Shown here piece by piece: positions 1-8,859 of a stretch of DNA of 59,211 nt. The DNA lies in NCBI RefSeq assembly GCF_011378905.1, contig NZ_WTPY01000029.1, positions 1 to 59,211 on the forward strand, given 5' to 3'. Position 1 is the stretch's first letter; the number at the start of each line of letters is the position of its first letter. A program made the translations under genes and the position numbers. Under the pieces are notes generated by a model. It saw only the letters and a program-made list of their open reading frames with translations, was not told where the DNA came from and ran no database searches. Source of the stretch: Paraglaciecola sp. 20A4 (GTDB lineage: Bacteria; Pseudomonadota; Gammaproteobacteria; Enterobacterales; Alteromonadaceae).

Positions 1-139
1 GTCATGTTCACACCTTAATATTTGACGGTTAATTGTCTCTTATTAAAGTGTCCGGTGCCATTTAACCAGAACATCGATCAGAGGGAGATATAATAGGACT
101 GAGGAAATTAAAGCAAATGTTGATAAGTTTATTCTTACG

Positions 140-337
140 ATGATGAATAGTTGGAAAAAATATAGTGATAGGAAAGTTGATTCAAATTTCAGTTGTGTTT
201 TGTCAAAGAAGCAAACTGATGCTCTTGCAACTCTTGCAGAGGCAAATTGTTTAACATCTAAAAAAATGATTAATAAGTTAATAGATGATCAAGTTAAACA
301 GTTAGAGTCAAGTACAGCTGATTACGTTAGAGAATAG
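140..337 (+). CDS. Small hypothetical protein or C-terminal gene remnant (65 aa)
   Basis: I do not recognise this protein. It starts with two Met codons and has no clear Shine-Dalgarno sequence. The reading frame is open upstream back to about position 47 without another start codon, so it may be the tail of a broken gene. The middle (LSKKQTDALATLAEANCLTS) followed by a charged amphipathic segment is loosely like the ribbon-helix-helix or accessory proteins of mobile elements, but that is only a resemblance. It lies downstream of the integrase tail, inside the presumed element. It could also be a chance ORF. Confidence 0.3.
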   Translation: MMNSWKKYSDRKVDSNFSCVLSKKQTDALATLAEANCLTSKKMINKLIDDQVKQLESSTADYVRE

Positions 338-423
338 GCTATTGATAATGAGGGTAACGATTGTATAAAAGATAATAAAACATCTCCAAAATAGAGCCTG
401 TAACAGACTCCGTGAGATTGCCA

Positions 424-1668
424 CTAGTTGACATGCTTGTCGAGGCCTACACCAGAAGCTAAACTCACACTCATAGTTGCAGCTTTTTCAATATGTTCAG
501 ACCACCATTTCATAAGCTCACGTCTTCTTTCAATATACTCGGCGCGATTATAAGCTCTGCGTACTTCATTTTTATCTACATGTGCGAGTGCAGATTCGAT
601 TAAATCAGGATCAAAACCTTCCTCATTAAGGGTTGTACTAGCGAGCGACCTAAGGCCATGGGACACTAACTGACCAGCAAAACCCATGCGCTTTAAGGCC
701 ATATTAGCTGTTTCACTATTACAATGAGTTTTTGGATTTCTATCCGCAGGGAATAAATGCTCTCTATGTTCGCTGATTGGGCGCATAACATCTAATAACG
801 CCATCGTTTGATCTGTAAGTGGCACCAAGTGTTCTTTTCGTTTTTTCATTCGTTGTGCAGGAATAGTCCATAACTTTTTTTCTTTATCTATTTCAGACCA
901 TTTAGCTCCTGCTGCCTCACTTGGCCTTACCATCGTATTGAGCTGCCATTCGATCAAGCATCGAGTGGTTAGCTTGATACTGGCGGTCGAAAGCTTGTAC
1001 ATAAGTCGTTTTATTTCTTCGGGTTTGATCGTTGGAAGGTGTTGTTTCTTCGGGGCTTCGAAAGCGTGTGAAATACCAGAGAGCGGATTTGCATGGATAA
1101 GACCTGTATTGTTGGCAAATATCATGATTTCGTTTAATCGTTGACAAAGCCTTCTGACTGTTTCGAGGCTACCTTTGGCTGATACCGGTTTTAGAACCTT
1201 AATTGTCATTGGAGCTGTAATTTGATCAATTGGCTTACTGCCAATGTGTGGGAAAACATGCAGCTCTAAAGATCGCAATATATCTGATGCGTAGTCTTCA
1301 GTGACTTTAGTTTGTTTAATCTTAAGCCATTCATGTGCAACGCTAGTTAATGTGTTGCTATGGGAATCTACTGCTTCTTGTTTAGAGTTGTCTCTATGCT
1401 CTTTGGGATCGATCTCTTGAGCGAGTAGTTCTCTAGCTGCAACTTTGCGTTCTCGTGCTGTTTTTAAGGATACCTCTGGATACGCTCCTAAACTGATCGA
1501 TGTGCGGGACTTGGTTACGGGTTTAAAATAATCAAACAACCAGGCTTTTGAACCATTTGGTTTAATACGAAGTTGTAATCCTTCGCCATCAGCCAATTTG
1601 TAAACCTTATCTTTGGGCTTAGCCTTATCAACTTCAGTATTCGTTAGAGCTTTAGTGCGTCGCGCCAT
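424..1668 (-). CDS. P4-type tyrosine integrase of an ssrA-linked element
   Basis: Site-specific recombinase that integrates and excises a genomic island. The N-terminal DUF4102-type domain (about residues 5-90, with the KLADGEGLQLRI region) is typical of P4/IntS integrases. A core-binding region follows and then the catalytic domain. The expected residues are visible: R248, the H337-x-x-R340 box, H363 and the Tyr nucleophile Y373. At 414 aa it has the normal family length. I chose the ATG at 1666-1668 because the protein then begins MARRTKAL as in relatives; an upstream TTG would add nine residues. It is transcribed away from ssrA, the classic arrangement for elements that use the 3' end of tmRNA as attB, so the rest of the element should lie to the left of the window. 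Confidence 0.93.
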   Translation of the reverse strand: MARRTKALTNTEVDKAKPKDKVYKLADGEGLQLRIKPNGSKAWLFDYFKPVTKSRTSISLGAYPEVSLKTARERKVAARELLAQEIDPKEHRDNSKQEAVDSHSNTLTSVAHEWLKIKQTKVTEDYASDILRSLELHVFPHIGSKPIDQITAPMTIKVLKPVSAKGSLETVRRLCQRLNEIMIFANNTGLIHANPLSGISHAFEAPKKQHLPTIKPEEIKRLMYKLSTASIKLTTRCLIEWQLNTMVRPSEAAGAKWSEIDKEKKLWTIPAQRMKKRKEHLVPLTDQTMALLDVMRPISEHREHLFPADRNPKTHCNSETANMALKRMGFAGQLVSHGLRSLASTTLNEEGFDPDLIESALAHVDKNEVRRAYNRAEYIERRRELMKWWSEHIEKAATMSVSLASGVGLDKHVN

Positions 1669-1724
1669 TTTAGTAGTACCAGTAGTGACTCTCAAAAGTA
1701 GTACTACTTAGAGTACTACTAAAA
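1668..1724. promoter_or_regulatory. Palindrome cluster at the integrase start (operator candidate)
   Basis: A 12-base inverted repeat (TTTTAGTAGTAC at 1668-1679, GTACTACTAAAA at 1713-1724) encloses a perfect 14-base palindrome, AAGTAGTACTACTT, at 1696-1709. All share the core AGTAGTAC. The cluster covers the integrase start codon and the DNA just upstream, where the promoter should be. This suggests autoregulation or binding of an excisionase or repressor. The symmetry is seen directly; the role is inferred. Confidence 0.5.
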
Positions 1725-1730
1725 ACCGTA

Positions 1731-1770
1731 GATGTCACTGGACGTCAATAGACCTCAATAGATACTAAAC
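1731..1770. repeat. Four 10-bp phased direct repeats between integrase and ssrA
   Basis: Four consecutive 10-base units begin with GA: GATGTCACTG, GACGTCAATA, GACCTCAATA and GATACTAAAC. The two central units differ by one base in ten and the outer ones are more degenerate. The spacing equals one helical turn, so a protein reading each unit would sit on one face of the DNA. Position between int and the attachment site fits arm-type integrase sites or directionality-factor sites. This function is inferred. Confidence 0.4.
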
Positions 1771-1806
1771 TCCTCTGCAGGCCGCTGTTTACTTTGTTTT
1801 AGACAT

Positions 1807-1835
1807 AAAAAAAGGCTGATAAATCAGCCTTTTTT
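1807..1835 (-). terminator. Rho-independent terminator of ssrA
   Basis: A perfect stem (AAGGCTGAT / ATCAGCCTT, extended by A and T runs) with a 2-base loop lies just past the tmRNA 3' end. On the minus strand it ends in a run of T. The A run on the other flank could let it also act in the opposite direction. Confidence 0.8.
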
Positions 1836-1844
1836 ATTTCGTTT

Positions 1845-1875
1845 TGGTGGAGCTGGCGGGAGTTGAACCCGCGTC
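1845..1875. other. Presumed attachment site (island end) in the ssrA 3' end
   Basis: The 3' terminal part of ssrA, next to a P4-type integrase that points away from it, is a well known integration target. The exact crossover cannot be fixed because the partner repeat would be outside the window to the left. The boundaries given are approximate. Confidence 0.45.
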
Positions 1876-2201
1876 CAAAAAACGTTAACCGTCGGTACTA
1901 CATGCTTATTCTGTCTTTTATTTAACTAATTCGAACTCCGGCAGACAGGATTTCTCATAGCGGGCCTAATACTATTTCGCGGTTCACCCTTAGACAAGGT
2001 TCCCTCGCTATCCTGCTGGGATGACCTTCCGAACCTCTACTAGCAGAAAGAGTATGAGTGGAAGGGCACTGCCGGTTATTAAGCGGCTAGTGCGTAGTTT
2101 TCGTCGTTTGCGACTATTTAAATGCGGCTTTTATAGAGGCAAACCGCTCCTCTGCATGCACCTAAAGCCTCAAGAATCTTGTCGAATCCAATATCAGCCC
2201 C
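1845..2201 (-). ncRNA. ssrA: Transfer-messenger RNA (tmRNA)
   Basis: tmRNA rescues ribosomes stalled on broken mRNAs, working with SmpB (encoded at 2528-3007). The 5' end GGGGCTGAT and the 3' end with the TTCAACTCCCGCC T-arm and an encoded CCA pair as the alanyl-tRNA-like domain. The tag reading frame lies at 2079-2111 and encodes ANDENYALAA followed by TAATAA, the same tag as in Escherichia coli. The gene is a standard one-piece tmRNA of 357 nt. Its 3' end is intact even though an integrase lies immediately downstream, as expected when an element restores the gene end on integration. A possible -10 hexamer (TACAAT) lies at 2236-2241, with no convincing -35. Confidence 0.97.
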
Positions 2202-2482
2202 AAAGCGTGTTGGTTGCAAACTACCAACGGCGAGTATTGTAACACAGGCTTAGGGGAAATCACTAATATGCGTAGTTAAAACCGCTAATAATTCATTGCT
2301 TCTCACGGCTTGATTAAGGAATGTACAGGCAAACATGGGCAAATCCCCATGTTAGTTCAATATCCGTTCGATAGGGCTACTAGGTTAATTTGTACTAAAT
2401 GCATAATTAAGGTTTAAGGTTGGTTAATACCTAAATCTAACCAATGAAAAAGGGCAATGCATTCTGTCAATGAGCCAAAAAT

Positions 2483-2503
2483 AAAAAGGCGCTAAAGCGC
2501 CTT
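2483..2503 (-). terminator. Terminator downstream of smpB
   Basis: An 8-bp stem AAGGCGCT / AGCGCCTT with a 2-base loop lies 25 bases past the smpB stop, and its minus-strand copy runs into T-rich sequence. Between ssrA and this hairpin (2202-2482) I see only the ssrA promoter region and no gene. Confidence 0.75.
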
Positions 2504-2527
2504 GTTATATTGATTAAAACACTCAGC

Positions 2528-3007
2528 CTAGACTTTATGTTTCATCATACGTTCTTTGTCTCTTGCCCAGTCCCGGTCTTTAACGGCATCACGTTTGTCA
2601 TGCTCGTGCTTACCTTTACCTAGGTAAATTTCCACTTTTACCCAGTTTTTCTTCCAATACATGGCGGTGGCGAGTATTGAAAAGCCTTGGCGTTCAACTG
2701 AGCCAATTAGTTTGTCGAGCTCGCGCTTTTTAAGCAGCAGTTTGCGTCGACGAATGGGCTCGCACACCACATGACTAGATGCTTGGTTAAGAGGTTGAAT
2801 GGTACTACCCACTAAAAAGGCTTCGCCTTGATGTAGGATAACGTAGCTGTCTGATAAATTTACTTTCCCAGAACGAATGCTTTTGACTTCCCATCCTTGT
2901 AATTCGACGCCCGCTTCGATTTTATCTTGCAAGATATAATCGTGCCGTGCCTTCTTATTTAAAGCGATGGTATTGCTTGTGGCTGATTTTGACTTCTTTC
3001 TATTCAT
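2528..3007 (-). CDS. smpB: SsrA-binding protein SmpB
   Basis: Small basic protein that binds the tRNA-like domain of tmRNA and delivers it to stalled ribosomes. At 159 aa it has the usual length. The oligonucleotide-binding barrel is recognisable from [30 protein letters not shown] and the DSYV segment. The conserved C-terminal basic tail ([11 protein letters not shown], then [15 protein letters not shown]) enters the decoding site. The gene is on the same strand as ssrA, separated from it by the terminator at 2483-2503, so the two are probably transcribed separately. It diverges from ratA with about 125 bases between the starts. Confidence 0.98.
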   Translation of the reverse strand: MNRKKSKSATSNTIALNKKARHDYILQDKIEAGVELQGWEVKSIRSGKVNLSDSYVILHQGEAFLVGSTIQPLNQASSHVVCEPIRRRKLLLKKRELDKLIGSVERQGFSILATAMYWKKNWVKVEIYLGKGKHEHDKRDAVKDRDWARDKERMMKHKV

Positions 3008-3132
3008 GGGGAAGTATTATAATGGTTGTTATTCGCGGCACAACAAAAATCACTGATATTGAAATAGATATATGATTTTATGCTAGAATTTTGCGCTTAT
3101 AAAAACTGACTTACTCAATTCAAGGGGAATTG

Positions 3133-3561
3133 ATGGCTAATGTGACCCGCAGTGCCTTAGTGGCGTTTAGTGCTGAATCGATGTTTGATTTAATTAATGA
3201 CGTGCAGCGTTACCCTGAATTTTTACCTGGTTGTGCGCAAACTAAGGTGCTTCATGAAACACCACAAAGCATGGAAGCATCGTTACTTATTTCCAAGGCT
3301 GGCATAAAACAATGGTTTACTACGCGCAATGAATTATCTCGTGGCGAGTACATAAATATGCATTTAGTCGATGGACCCTTTTCTGAGCTCCGTGGCGGTT
3401 GGACCTTCAAACCGCTCACAGATAGTGCGTGTAAAATTGAATTGAATTTAGATTTCTCTTTTTCCAGTCGCTTAGTGGAAATGGCATTTGGCCGAGTATT
3501 TAATTCAATTGCATCTAATATGGTGGTTGCCTTCACCAAACGAGCAAAAGAGATCTATTGA
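3133..3561 (+). CDS. ratA: RatA/PasT-type START-domain protein
   Basis: START/polyketide-cyclase-like protein of the RatA (YfjG/PasT) family, related to Coq10 ubiquinone-binding proteins. Proposed family roles are ubiquinone chaperoning and, in some strains, interference with ribosome association. The 142-aa protein starts [15 protein letters not shown] and carries the family segments [16 protein letters not shown] and [12 protein letters not shown]. The ATG at 3133 is preceded by AAGGGGAA; a TTG just upstream is less likely. It overlaps the next gene by one base (TGATG), the usual ratA-rnfH pair, and it diverges from smpB, a common gammaproteobacterial order. Confidence 0.92.
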   Translation: MANVTRSALVAFSAESMFDLINDVQRYPEFLPGCAQTKVLHETPQSMEASLLISKAGIKQWFTTRNELSRGEYINMHLVDGPFSELRGGWTFKPLTDSACKIELNLDFSFSSRLVEMAFGRVFNSIASNMVVAFTKRAKEIY

Positions 3562-3887
3562 TGAGCGATAAGCAAATAAATCTTGAGGTTGCCTACGGGC
3601 TACCTGATCAGCAAGCGCTATTAGAGGTGGTAGTGGAACGTGGGCATACAGTAGAAGAAGCGATTAACGCCTCTGGTATTATGCAACGCTTCGATGATAT
3701 TGATTTAAGCAAAAATAAAGTCGGGATCTGGAATCGAACCTGCAAATTAACGGATGTGCCTCAAGACGGTGATCGTATTGAAATTTATCGGCCTTTGATT
3801 GCCGACCCGAAAGAAGCACGCCGTCGCCGAGCTGAAAAAGCCAAGGACGAAGGACGGGCGAATAAGATCACCGGTGGTCGTGCTTAA
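3561..3887 (+). CDS. rnfH: RnfH/RatB-family ubiquitin-like protein
   Basis: UPF0125 (RnfH/PasI/RatB) protein with a beta-grasp, ubiquitin-like fold. Its biochemical role is poorly defined, although it is annotated as the antitoxin-like partner of RatA in some work. The 108-aa product shows the family segments [24 protein letters not shown] and [21 protein letters not shown], with a basic tail. The ATG overlaps the ratA stop by one base, indicating translational coupling. Confidence 0.92.
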   Translation: MSDKQINLEVAYGLPDQQALLEVVVERGHTVEEAINASGIMQRFDDIDLSKNKVGIWNRTCKLTDVPQDGDRIEIYRPLIADPKEARRRRAEKAKDEGRANKITGGRA

Positions 3888-3932
3888 GACGCGTAAATTA
3901 CTGCCATTGCATTATGATTATTCGCTGTTTAC

Positions 3933-4616
3933 TTAAAAACGTAGTCCTAACGCATCACATAAAAACTTCTGTAACGGCTGTGCTCGACCATATCGAGTGG
4001 CGGCCAGTTCACATACATTGCCTGTTAATAGTTGTTCTTTGGTCAACGGGCACATAGCAATAAAATCTTTACGTTTAATCTCTTCAATCATAGGTGATTC
4101 AATGTCATAACCCTTAGGTGGGCGCGTAAGAGTGTCGCCCGCTAAATGGTAATACTCGGTAAACGGTTTGTGTTCAATGGCATCTTGATAAACGGCTGGT
4201 TTGCGTTGAATGTGTTCACGGATCGCACGCAGCGCGTCCGGTTGGGGATGCCAAGTGCCCACCGCCAAAAATATTTCATGGGTCGAAATATGAAAGTAAA
4301 AACCTGGTGAGTGAACGTCCTTGCCAATTTCATGACGAAATTGAATACCCACATTAGTTTTGTAGGGGGATTTGTCTTTAGAGAAGCGTACATCTCGGTA
4401 TACCCGCATCAACGAGCCACCTACTTTTTTCGGCGAAGCCTCGTAGTGAGGCGAAATCATCGGGATCCAGTTTTGCATTTCACTGATAAATTCAAGTGCC
4501 GGTCCGCGCACTAAATCCTCGTAGCGCTGTTTATTATCATTAAACCATTCGCGGTCGTTGTGTTTCTCTAACTCTTGTAAAAATGTGAATAGCGAAGGGG
4601 AAAAATGGGTAAACAT
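3933..4616 (-). CDS. DUF2461 domain protein
   Basis: Member of the DUF2461 (TIGR02453) family, whose function is unknown. The 227-aa protein has the family signature at the N terminus (FLQELEKHNDREWFNDNK, YEDLVRGPALEFI), the SPKKVGGSLMRVYRDVRFSKDKSPYKTN block and the GFYFHIS and GTWHPQPDALRAIR segments, so it looks complete. No signal peptide or membrane segment is visible. It is convergent with rnfH and not obviously in an operon. Imperfect copies of a ten-base motif (GCTGTTTACT or its complement) lie on both sides of it. Confidence 0.88.
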   Translation of the reverse strand: MFTHFSPSLFTFLQELEKHNDREWFNDNKQRYEDLVRGPALEFISEMQNWIPMISPHYEASPKKVGGSLMRVYRDVRFSKDKSPYKTNVGIQFRHEIGKDVHSPGFYFHISTHEIFLAVGTWHPQPDALRAIREHIQRKPAVYQDAIEHKPFTEYYHLAGDTLTRPPKGYDIESPMIEEIKRKDFIAMCPLTKEQLLTGNVCELAATRYGRAQPLQKFLCDALGLRF

Positions 4617-4809
4617 AGACAGGCCTTTTATAAAATCAGTGAACAGCTTACCCCTTGCTTAAGGCAAATCAAGTCACGAAAGTAGGATAATTGTTACATG
4701 ATTTGAGCAAGCTTAACCGAAGCGGTAATGTAAACCGTATAGGTGAGTGAGTATAACTATTAGCACCTTATTCAGTGCTGATAGCGCTGAGCATGGCGAC
4801 GGTGCTTTT

Positions 4810-4846
4810 CAGTGAACAGCTAGGCAACTTCCTTGGCTGTTTACTG
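4810..4846. repeat. Imperfect inverted repeat between DUF2461 gene and ppsR
   Basis: CAGTGAACAGC (4810-4820) and GCTGTTTACTG (4836-4846) pair over 11 positions with one G:T-type mismatch. The same 13 bases TCAGTGAACAGCT also occur at 4636-4648, and GCTGTTTACT occurs at 3924-3933. No T run follows on either strand, so it is not a normal terminator. Its meaning is unknown. Confidence 0.4.
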
Positions 4847-4868
4847 ATGCACGCGATACATTGAATTA

Positions 4869-5681
4869 TTAATGTTTTTTACGTTGTAACCCAGTTGTGG
4901 CGAGAATTTTGGCTGAAATTTCTTCGATTGAATAAAAAGTACTGTTTAAAAATGGAATTTTTTCTTTGCGGTAAAGGTTTTCGACTTCACGTAATTCCAG
5001 GCGGCATTGTTTTAGCGATGCATACGTGCTGTTTGCACGGCGTTCTGAGCGGATTTGATGCAATCGCTGAGCCTCTATCGTTAGGCCAAATAGTTTGTCT
5101 TTGAAATGCTTTAGCGCCGGAGGCATTTTAAGAATATCGCCCATGTCTTCTTCGGTAAATGGATAATTTGCCGCTTTGATTCCATATTGCAAGGCTAAGT
5201 ATAAACTGGTGGGGGTTTTACCTGAGCGCGACACTCCAACCAAAATAATATCGGCTTCTCCGTAGTCACGTAAATTTGAACCATCGTCATTTGCCAAAGC
5301 GTAATTCACCGCTTCGATTCTGATGTCATAATTTTTTTCGTGGATGCTGTGAGTTCGATGTTTTTCTGGTTTAGACGGCACCCCTAATATAATTTCTAAT
5401 GGGGCAACAAATTGATCGAGAAAATTGTAGTTAATACCCACTGATTTAGAGATGATTTTGCGCACATCGGTATTTACGATGGTGTAAAACACGAGAGGGC
5501 GCTGACCGTCATCTTGAAAACTTTCAGATATTTTTTTAACAACTTGTTGAGCGTGCTCGACGGTTTCGACAAAGGGAACGGTGATATGTTCGAACTCTAT
5601 GGTGAATAATGACAGCAATGCGTGGCCAAACACCTCCGAAGTTATCGCTGTCCCATCTGAAATATAGTAAGCCGTTCGCAT
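4869..5681 (-). CDS. ppsR: PEP synthase regulatory protein (bifunctional kinase/pyrophosphorylase)
   Basis: PpsR inactivates PEP synthase by ADP-dependent phosphorylation of a threonine near the catalytic His, and reactivates it by phosphate-dependent dephosphorylation. The 270-aa protein shows the DUF299 family start (AYYISDGTAITSEVFGHALL) and the P-loop-like nucleotide site GVSRSGKT at residues 149-156, followed by PTSLYLA and GIKAANYPF. It is divergent from ppsA, its known target, with about 210 bases between them. This adjacency strongly supports the target assignment. Length and start fit the family. Confidence 0.97.
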   Translation of the reverse strand: MRTAYYISDGTAITSEVFGHALLSLFTIEFEHITVPFVETVEHAQQVVKKISESFQDDGQRPLVFYTIVNTDVRKIISKSVGINYNFLDQFVAPLEIILGVPSKPEKHRTHSIHEKNYDIRIEAVNYALANDDGSNLRDYGEADIILVGVSRSGKTPTSLYLALQYGIKAANYPFTEEDMGDILKMPPALKHFKDKLFGLTIEAQRLHQIRSERRANSTYASLKQCRLELREVENLYRKEKIPFLNSTFYSIEEISAKILATTGLQRKKH

Positions 5682-5892
5682 AACATTTCCTTAACAATGT
5701 AGTAATATAATTACAGAAAGAAATTAAATTTTACTTTCCACTAGAGTGCATTCTAAAATCCTTCCAGTAAAAAGCTAGGCGCTTGAGAAATATAATTTTT
5801 TATAGTGTATTGCGAGCATCATTTTGACTAACTATCTGGGGTTGTCTTTGTTGGCAGCTTACACAATTGAGTTCATCTTGGAGACGAATTAA

Positions 5893-8268
5893 ATGCAAGA
5901 AAATGTACTTTGGTATCAGCAATTGGGAATGGGCGACGTGAGCGTTGTCGGTGGTAAAAATGCATCCCTTGGCGAAATGATTTCAAATCTTTCAAATGCT
6001 GGTGTACAGGTACCCGGTGGTTTTGCGACAACAGCGTCGGCGTTTAATCTTTTTCTTGAGCAAAGTGGCCTTGAGGCTCGTATACATACATTACTCGACA
6101 GTTTAGATGTAGACGATATTCCTGCACTGGGCGAAGCTGGTAAAGCGATTCGTCAATGGATTATCGAAACGCCGTTTTTACCTGAACTGGAAGCGGATAT
6201 CACCACTGCGTTTAAAACGCTGCAAGGGGATGCCGGTGAAGAAGCATCATTTGCGGTACGTTCATCTGCAACAGCAGAAGATATGCCAGACGCATCGTTC
6301 GCGGGTCAACAAGAAACCTTTTTGAATGTAAAAGGTATTGATGCGGTGATGGTTGCCATCAAATACGTATATGCCTCTTTGTTTAATGACCGTGCTATTT
6401 CTTACCGTGTTCACCAGGGTTACGATCATAAGGGCGTGGCATTGTCTGCTGGTATTCAACGTATGGTACGCAGTGATTGCGCTGCTTCAGGCGTAATGTT
6501 CACTATTGATACAGAATCTGGTTTTGAAGACGTGGTATTTATTACTTCTTCTTACGGATTAGGTGAAATGGTGGTGCAGGGCGCTGTTAACCCAGATGAG
6601 TTTTATGTACACAAGCCAACCTTAGAAAAAGGTCGTCCAGCGGTTGTTCGCCGTAACCTTGGCAGTAAATTAACCAAGATGATTTACTCAGATGACTTAA
6701 GTCATGGGAAGCAAGTCGAAATCGTTGATATTGATAACGCCGATAGCATGAAGTTTTCGCTGACGGACGCCGAAGTATTGGAATTGGCGAAGCAAGCGCA
6801 AATTATTGAAAAACACTACAAACGTGCCATGGACATTGAGTGGGCCAAAGACGGTATCGACGGCAAACTTTATATCGTTCAAGCCCGTCCAGAAACCGTG
6901 CGAAGCCGCGAAGACATGCAGATTATCGAACGTTTCCGTTTAAACGGCAAAGCGAAGGTTGTATGTGAAGGTCGTTCAATCGGTCATAAAATTGGTGCCG
7001 GTGTGGCGAAAGTACTTGGCTCAGTTGAAGAGATGGACAAAATTCAAGCTGGTGACGTGTTAGTTACTGATATGACTGACCCAGACTGGGAACCGATTAT
7101 GAAAAAGGCGTCTGCGATTGTGACTAATCGTGGCGGCCGTACGTGTCATGCTGCAATCATCGCTCGTGAACTCGGTATTCCAGCAGTTGTCGGGTGTGGC
7201 AACGCCACCGATGTTATCAAAAATGGCGATAAACTTACGGTATCCTGTGCCGAAGGCGACACTGGTTTTATCTACGGTGACGTACTTGATTTTGATGTGG
7301 TCACATCACGAATAGATTCAATGCCTAAAATTCCTTTGAAGGTCATGATGAACGTGGGCAACCCCGATCGTGCATTCGACTTCTCTCGCCTGCCTAACGA
7401 CGGTGTGGGCCTTGCGCGTTTAGAGTTTATTATTAATCGAATGATTGGCGTGCATCCTAAAGCGTTGCTTCATTTTGATGATCAGCCTGAAGAACTCAAA
7501 CAAGAAATCAGCGAAATGATGGCGGGTTACGAATCTCCTGTTGAGTATTATGTTCAGAAGTTAGTTGAAGGGATCGCGACTATCGGCGCAGCATTCTCAC
7601 CTAAGAAAGTGATTGTGCGTATGTCTGATTTTAAATCGAACGAATACTTCAACTTAGTCGGCGGTTACCAATACGAACCCGATGAAGAAAACCCAATGTT
7701 GGGCTTCAGAGGTGCAAGTCGTTATATATCTGAAGACTTCCGCGATTGTTTTGCTCTTGAGTGCGAGGCTATTAAGCGCGTGCGTAATGACATGGACTTA
7801 ACGAACGTTGAGATCATGATCCCGTTCGTGCGAACGCTTGAAGAAGGTCGCAAGGTTATTGAATTACTCGCTGAGCAAGGGTTAGTGCAAGGGGAGAATG
7901 GTTTACGCGTTATTATGATGTGTGAATTACCGTCCAATGCGTTACTGGCGGATCAGTTCTTAGATATCTTTGATGGTTTCTCTATTGGATCAAATGATTT
8001 AACCCAATTAACCCTTGGTCTAGACCGTGATTCAGGTGTGATTGCGCATTTGTTTGACGAGCGTGACCCAGCAGTAAAAGTGTTACTAGCTATGGCTATT
8101 CAGGCCGCTAAAAAACGCGGAAAGTACGTAGGTATTTGTGGCCAAGGCCCATCTGATCACGAAGACTTAGCTGCGTGGTTGGTTGAGCAAGGTATTGATA
8201 GCGTATCGTTAAACCCTGATTCAGTTGTAGAAACATGGTTGTACTTAGGGGAAAAACACGCGAAGTAA
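5893..8268 (+). CDS. ppsA: Phosphoenolpyruvate synthase
   Basis: Converts pyruvate, ATP and water to PEP, AMP and phosphate, the first step of gluconeogenesis from C3 acids. The 791-aa protein has the ATP-grasp-like nucleotide domain at the N terminus ([30 protein letters not shown]), the swivelling phospho-His domain with catalytic H419 in [21 protein letters not shown], and the C-terminal PEP/pyruvate barrel ([44 protein letters not shown]). The threonine two residues before H419 is the expected PpsR target. The ATG is preceded by TTGGAGACG. It ends before a strong terminator and appears monocistronic. Confidence 0.98.
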   Translation: MQENVLWYQQLGMGDVSVVGGKNASLGEMISNLSNAGVQVPGGFATTASAFNLFLEQSGLEARIHTLLDSLDVDDIPALGEAGKAIRQWIIETPFLPELEADITTAFKTLQGDAGEEASFAVRSSATAEDMPDASFAGQQETFLNVKGIDAVMVAIKYVYASLFNDRAISYRVHQGYDHKGVALSAGIQRMVRSDCAASGVMFTIDTESGFEDVVFITSSYGLGEMVVQGAVNPDEFYVHKPTLEKGRPAVVRRNLGSKLTKMIYSDDLSHGKQVEIVDIDNADSMKFSLTDAEVLELAKQAQIIEKHYKRAMDIEWAKDGIDGKLYIVQARPETVRSREDMQIIERFRLNGKAKVVCEGRSIGHKIGAGVAKVLGSVEEMDKIQAGDVLVTDMTDPDWEPIMKKASAIVTNRGGRTCHAAIIARELGIPAVVGCGNATDVIKNGDKLTVSCAEGDTGFIYGDVLDFDVVTSRIDSMPKIPLKVMMNVGNPDRAFDFSRLPNDGVGLARLEFIINRMIGVHPKALLHFDDQPEELKQEISEMMAGYESPVEYYVQKLVEGIATIGAAFSPKKVIVRMSDFKSNEYFNLVGGYQYEPDEENPMLGFRGASRYISEDFRDCFALECEAIKRVRNDMDLTNVEIMIPFVRTLEEGRKVIELLAEQGLVQGENGLRVIMMCELPSNALLADQFLDIFDGFSIGSNDLTQLTLGLDRDSGVIAHLFDERDPAVKVLLAMAIQAAKKRGKYVGICGQGPSDHEDLAAWLVEQGIDSVSLNPDSVVETWLYLGEKHAK

Positions 8269-8325
8269 ATAGCGCTAAAATACACCACTGAGAAAAAATA
8301 ATAATAATATCAGTGCCCTACATGT

Positions 8326-8355
8326 AAAAAGGCTGTCATATGACAGCCTTTTTTT
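8326..8355. terminator. Bidirectional terminator after ppsA
   Basis: A perfect palindromic stem, AAAAAGGCTGTCA paired with TGACAGCCTTTTT and almost no loop, lies between the convergent ppsA and the small membrane protein gene. A and T runs on both sides allow termination in either direction. Confidence 0.88.
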
Positions 8356-8421
8356 CAATTACATTTTGTAGTAATACAAGCCATCATTTTGGCCCATCAA
8401 CATAACAGGTTAATCTAGGGG

Positions 8422-8640
8422 TTAGCTGCGAAGCTTACGATTAAGTATTAAGCGGTCTAGCTTAGCCGAAGAACGGCTCATAGCGCTTTGGCAGCGTTTT
8501 AGCCATATTCTGGCCAGCGGCACATCAACACTGAGTAGCAATAATCCACCGAGCACCAAAAACATTGAGCCAGGTATAATAAATAACACGATGCCTGCAA
8601 GCAGAAGCAATGCGCCAAGTCCGATACGTATTTTTTTCAT
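8422..8640 (-). CDS. Small two-helix membrane protein (PGPGW-like)
   Basis: A 72-aa protein starting MKKIRIGLGALLLLAGIVL. It contains two hydrophobic segments (about residues 7-22 and 26-40) separated by the turn IIPGS, then a basic cytoplasmic tail rich in Arg and Lys. The arrangement resembles the PGPGW family of putative transmembrane proteins (hydrophobic, Pro-Gly turn, hydrophobic, WL-basic tail), but the exact PGPGW motif is not present. A longer upstream reading frame exists, yet this ATG places the first membrane helix at the N terminus as usual. Function unknown. Confidence 0.65.
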   Translation of the reverse strand: MKKIRIGLGALLLLAGIVLFIIPGSMFLVLGGLLLLSVDVPLARIWLKRCQSAMSRSSAKLDRLILNRKLRS

Positions 8641-8859
8641 GGTGTAAACAATCCTTTTTTCATGACTACTTTTTACGTCACTGATATCGATGTTGCAACA
8701 AACCACATGTTACCGAGTATGATCTTTGTGCAAATATGCGAGATAATAGGTTTTTTATGGCGGATAAGAGCTAATTAATTCGAAACACGTATTAGCTGTT
8801 ATAGGCCCTTGGGTTGTATAATACCGCGCAATTGATCAACCGTGAGAATTAAGAACATT

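Noticed and set aside
46-60. AAAGTGTCCGGTGCC near the left edge, reminiscent of a transposon or REP end
   Set aside because: No transposase, inverted partner or target duplication can be seen.
2021-2242. 73-aa plus-strand ORF over tmRNA
   Set aside because: It lies on the complement of ssrA and its upstream DNA; the RNA gene explains the sequence.
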